Assembly: GCA_024280115.1 (NCBI GenBank)
Contig: JAJRQT010000019.1
Span: forward strand, 1 to 50,596
Direction of reading: 5' to 3'
From: Bacteroidota bacterium
GTDB taxonomy: Bacteria; Bacteroidota; Bacteroidia; Cytophagales; Cyclobacteriaceae
Length of the DNA stretch: 50,596 nucleotides
This document shows, in pieces, positions 50,580 to 50,596 of this stretch (positions are counted from its first letter, which is position 1; every line of letters begins with the position of its first letter). The notes beneath the pieces are model-generated. The model did no database searches. It worked only from the letters and a program-made list of their open reading frames with translations, and had not been told where the DNA came from. The position numbers and the translations under genes were made by a program.

Positions 50580-50596
50580 CTTTTCCATTTCTGAAC
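50479..50596. other. unrelated sequence after the asnB break, possible insertion end
   Basis: The last about 118 nt do not continue asnB. On the minus strand a short frame (50520-50596, 24 codons, basic, entering from the right edge) ends with TAA about 40 nt from the break, the arrangement expected at the 3' end of a transposase gene near an element terminus. The window is too short to identify an element or target duplication. Confidence 0.35.

Overview
The window is AT-rich and comes from a member of the Bacteroidota, most likely order Cytophagales. The evidence is TonB-dependent receptors with carboxypeptidase-like and STN domains, DUF4249 lipoproteins, a FecR/DUF4974 anti-sigma factor, a type IX secretion C-terminal domain, 7TMR-DISM and hybrid sensor kinases, a DUF5686 protein, and Bacteroidota promoter boxes (TTG, about 18-21 nt, TAnnTTTG). 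Shine-Dalgarno sequences are mostly weak and several genes appear to start with TTG. No rRNA, tRNA, CRISPR array or intact transposase was found.

Layout. Positions 1-51 hold the start of a gene leaving the left edge. From 233 to 11300 (minus strand) there is a DUF5686 outer-membrane protein and then a tight five-gene surface operon: a secreted 259-aa protein, an STN-type TonB-dependent receptor, two tandemly duplicated DUF4249 lipoproteins, and a large MG2-like protein with a plug-like C-terminus. Positions 11489-15141 hold a sulfatase and a SAM-hydrolysing DUF62 enzyme, divergent from phoH and a GNAT acetyltransferase. A large hybrid histidine kinase (15142-17799) is followed by comEC, a pterin pair (PTPS/QueD-like and folE), a ligase-associated-type DNA exonuclease, and an ADPRM-like metallophosphoesterase whose start region is broken by an in-frame stop. 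An M1 peptidase and a T9SS-sorted protein follow.

Positions 26144-32043 (minus) form a complete cell-surface signalling circuit: ECF sigma factor, FecR, STN TonB-dependent receptor, DUF4249 lipoprotein. The sigma and fecR genes are separated by a tandem pair of four-helix-bundle cassettes (one full-length, one truncated) bounded by GGCAGT-type inverted repeats, which looks like a small mobile element. Next come an AGCS symporter, a second secreted protein resembling the 259-aa one, a sugar isomerase/epimerase and a Gfo/Idh/MocA oxidoreductase, and a 7TMR-DISM kinase.

Positions 39404-42763 carry a glycogen-type pair, a GT4 glycosyltransferase and a short GT35 glucan phosphorylase. The phosphorylase has Ala where the family has its PLP-binding lysine. 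A degenerate receiver protein, a secreted unknown, uvrA, an ECF sigma factor with a small soluble partner, and an asnB truncated by unrelated sequence complete the window.

The most interesting items are the four-helix-bundle cassettes between sigma and fecR, the 15-nt stop-containing segment at the start of the metallophosphoesterase, the phosphorylase lacking its PLP lysine, the broken asnB at the right edge, and several perfect palindromes placed over or near promoters.
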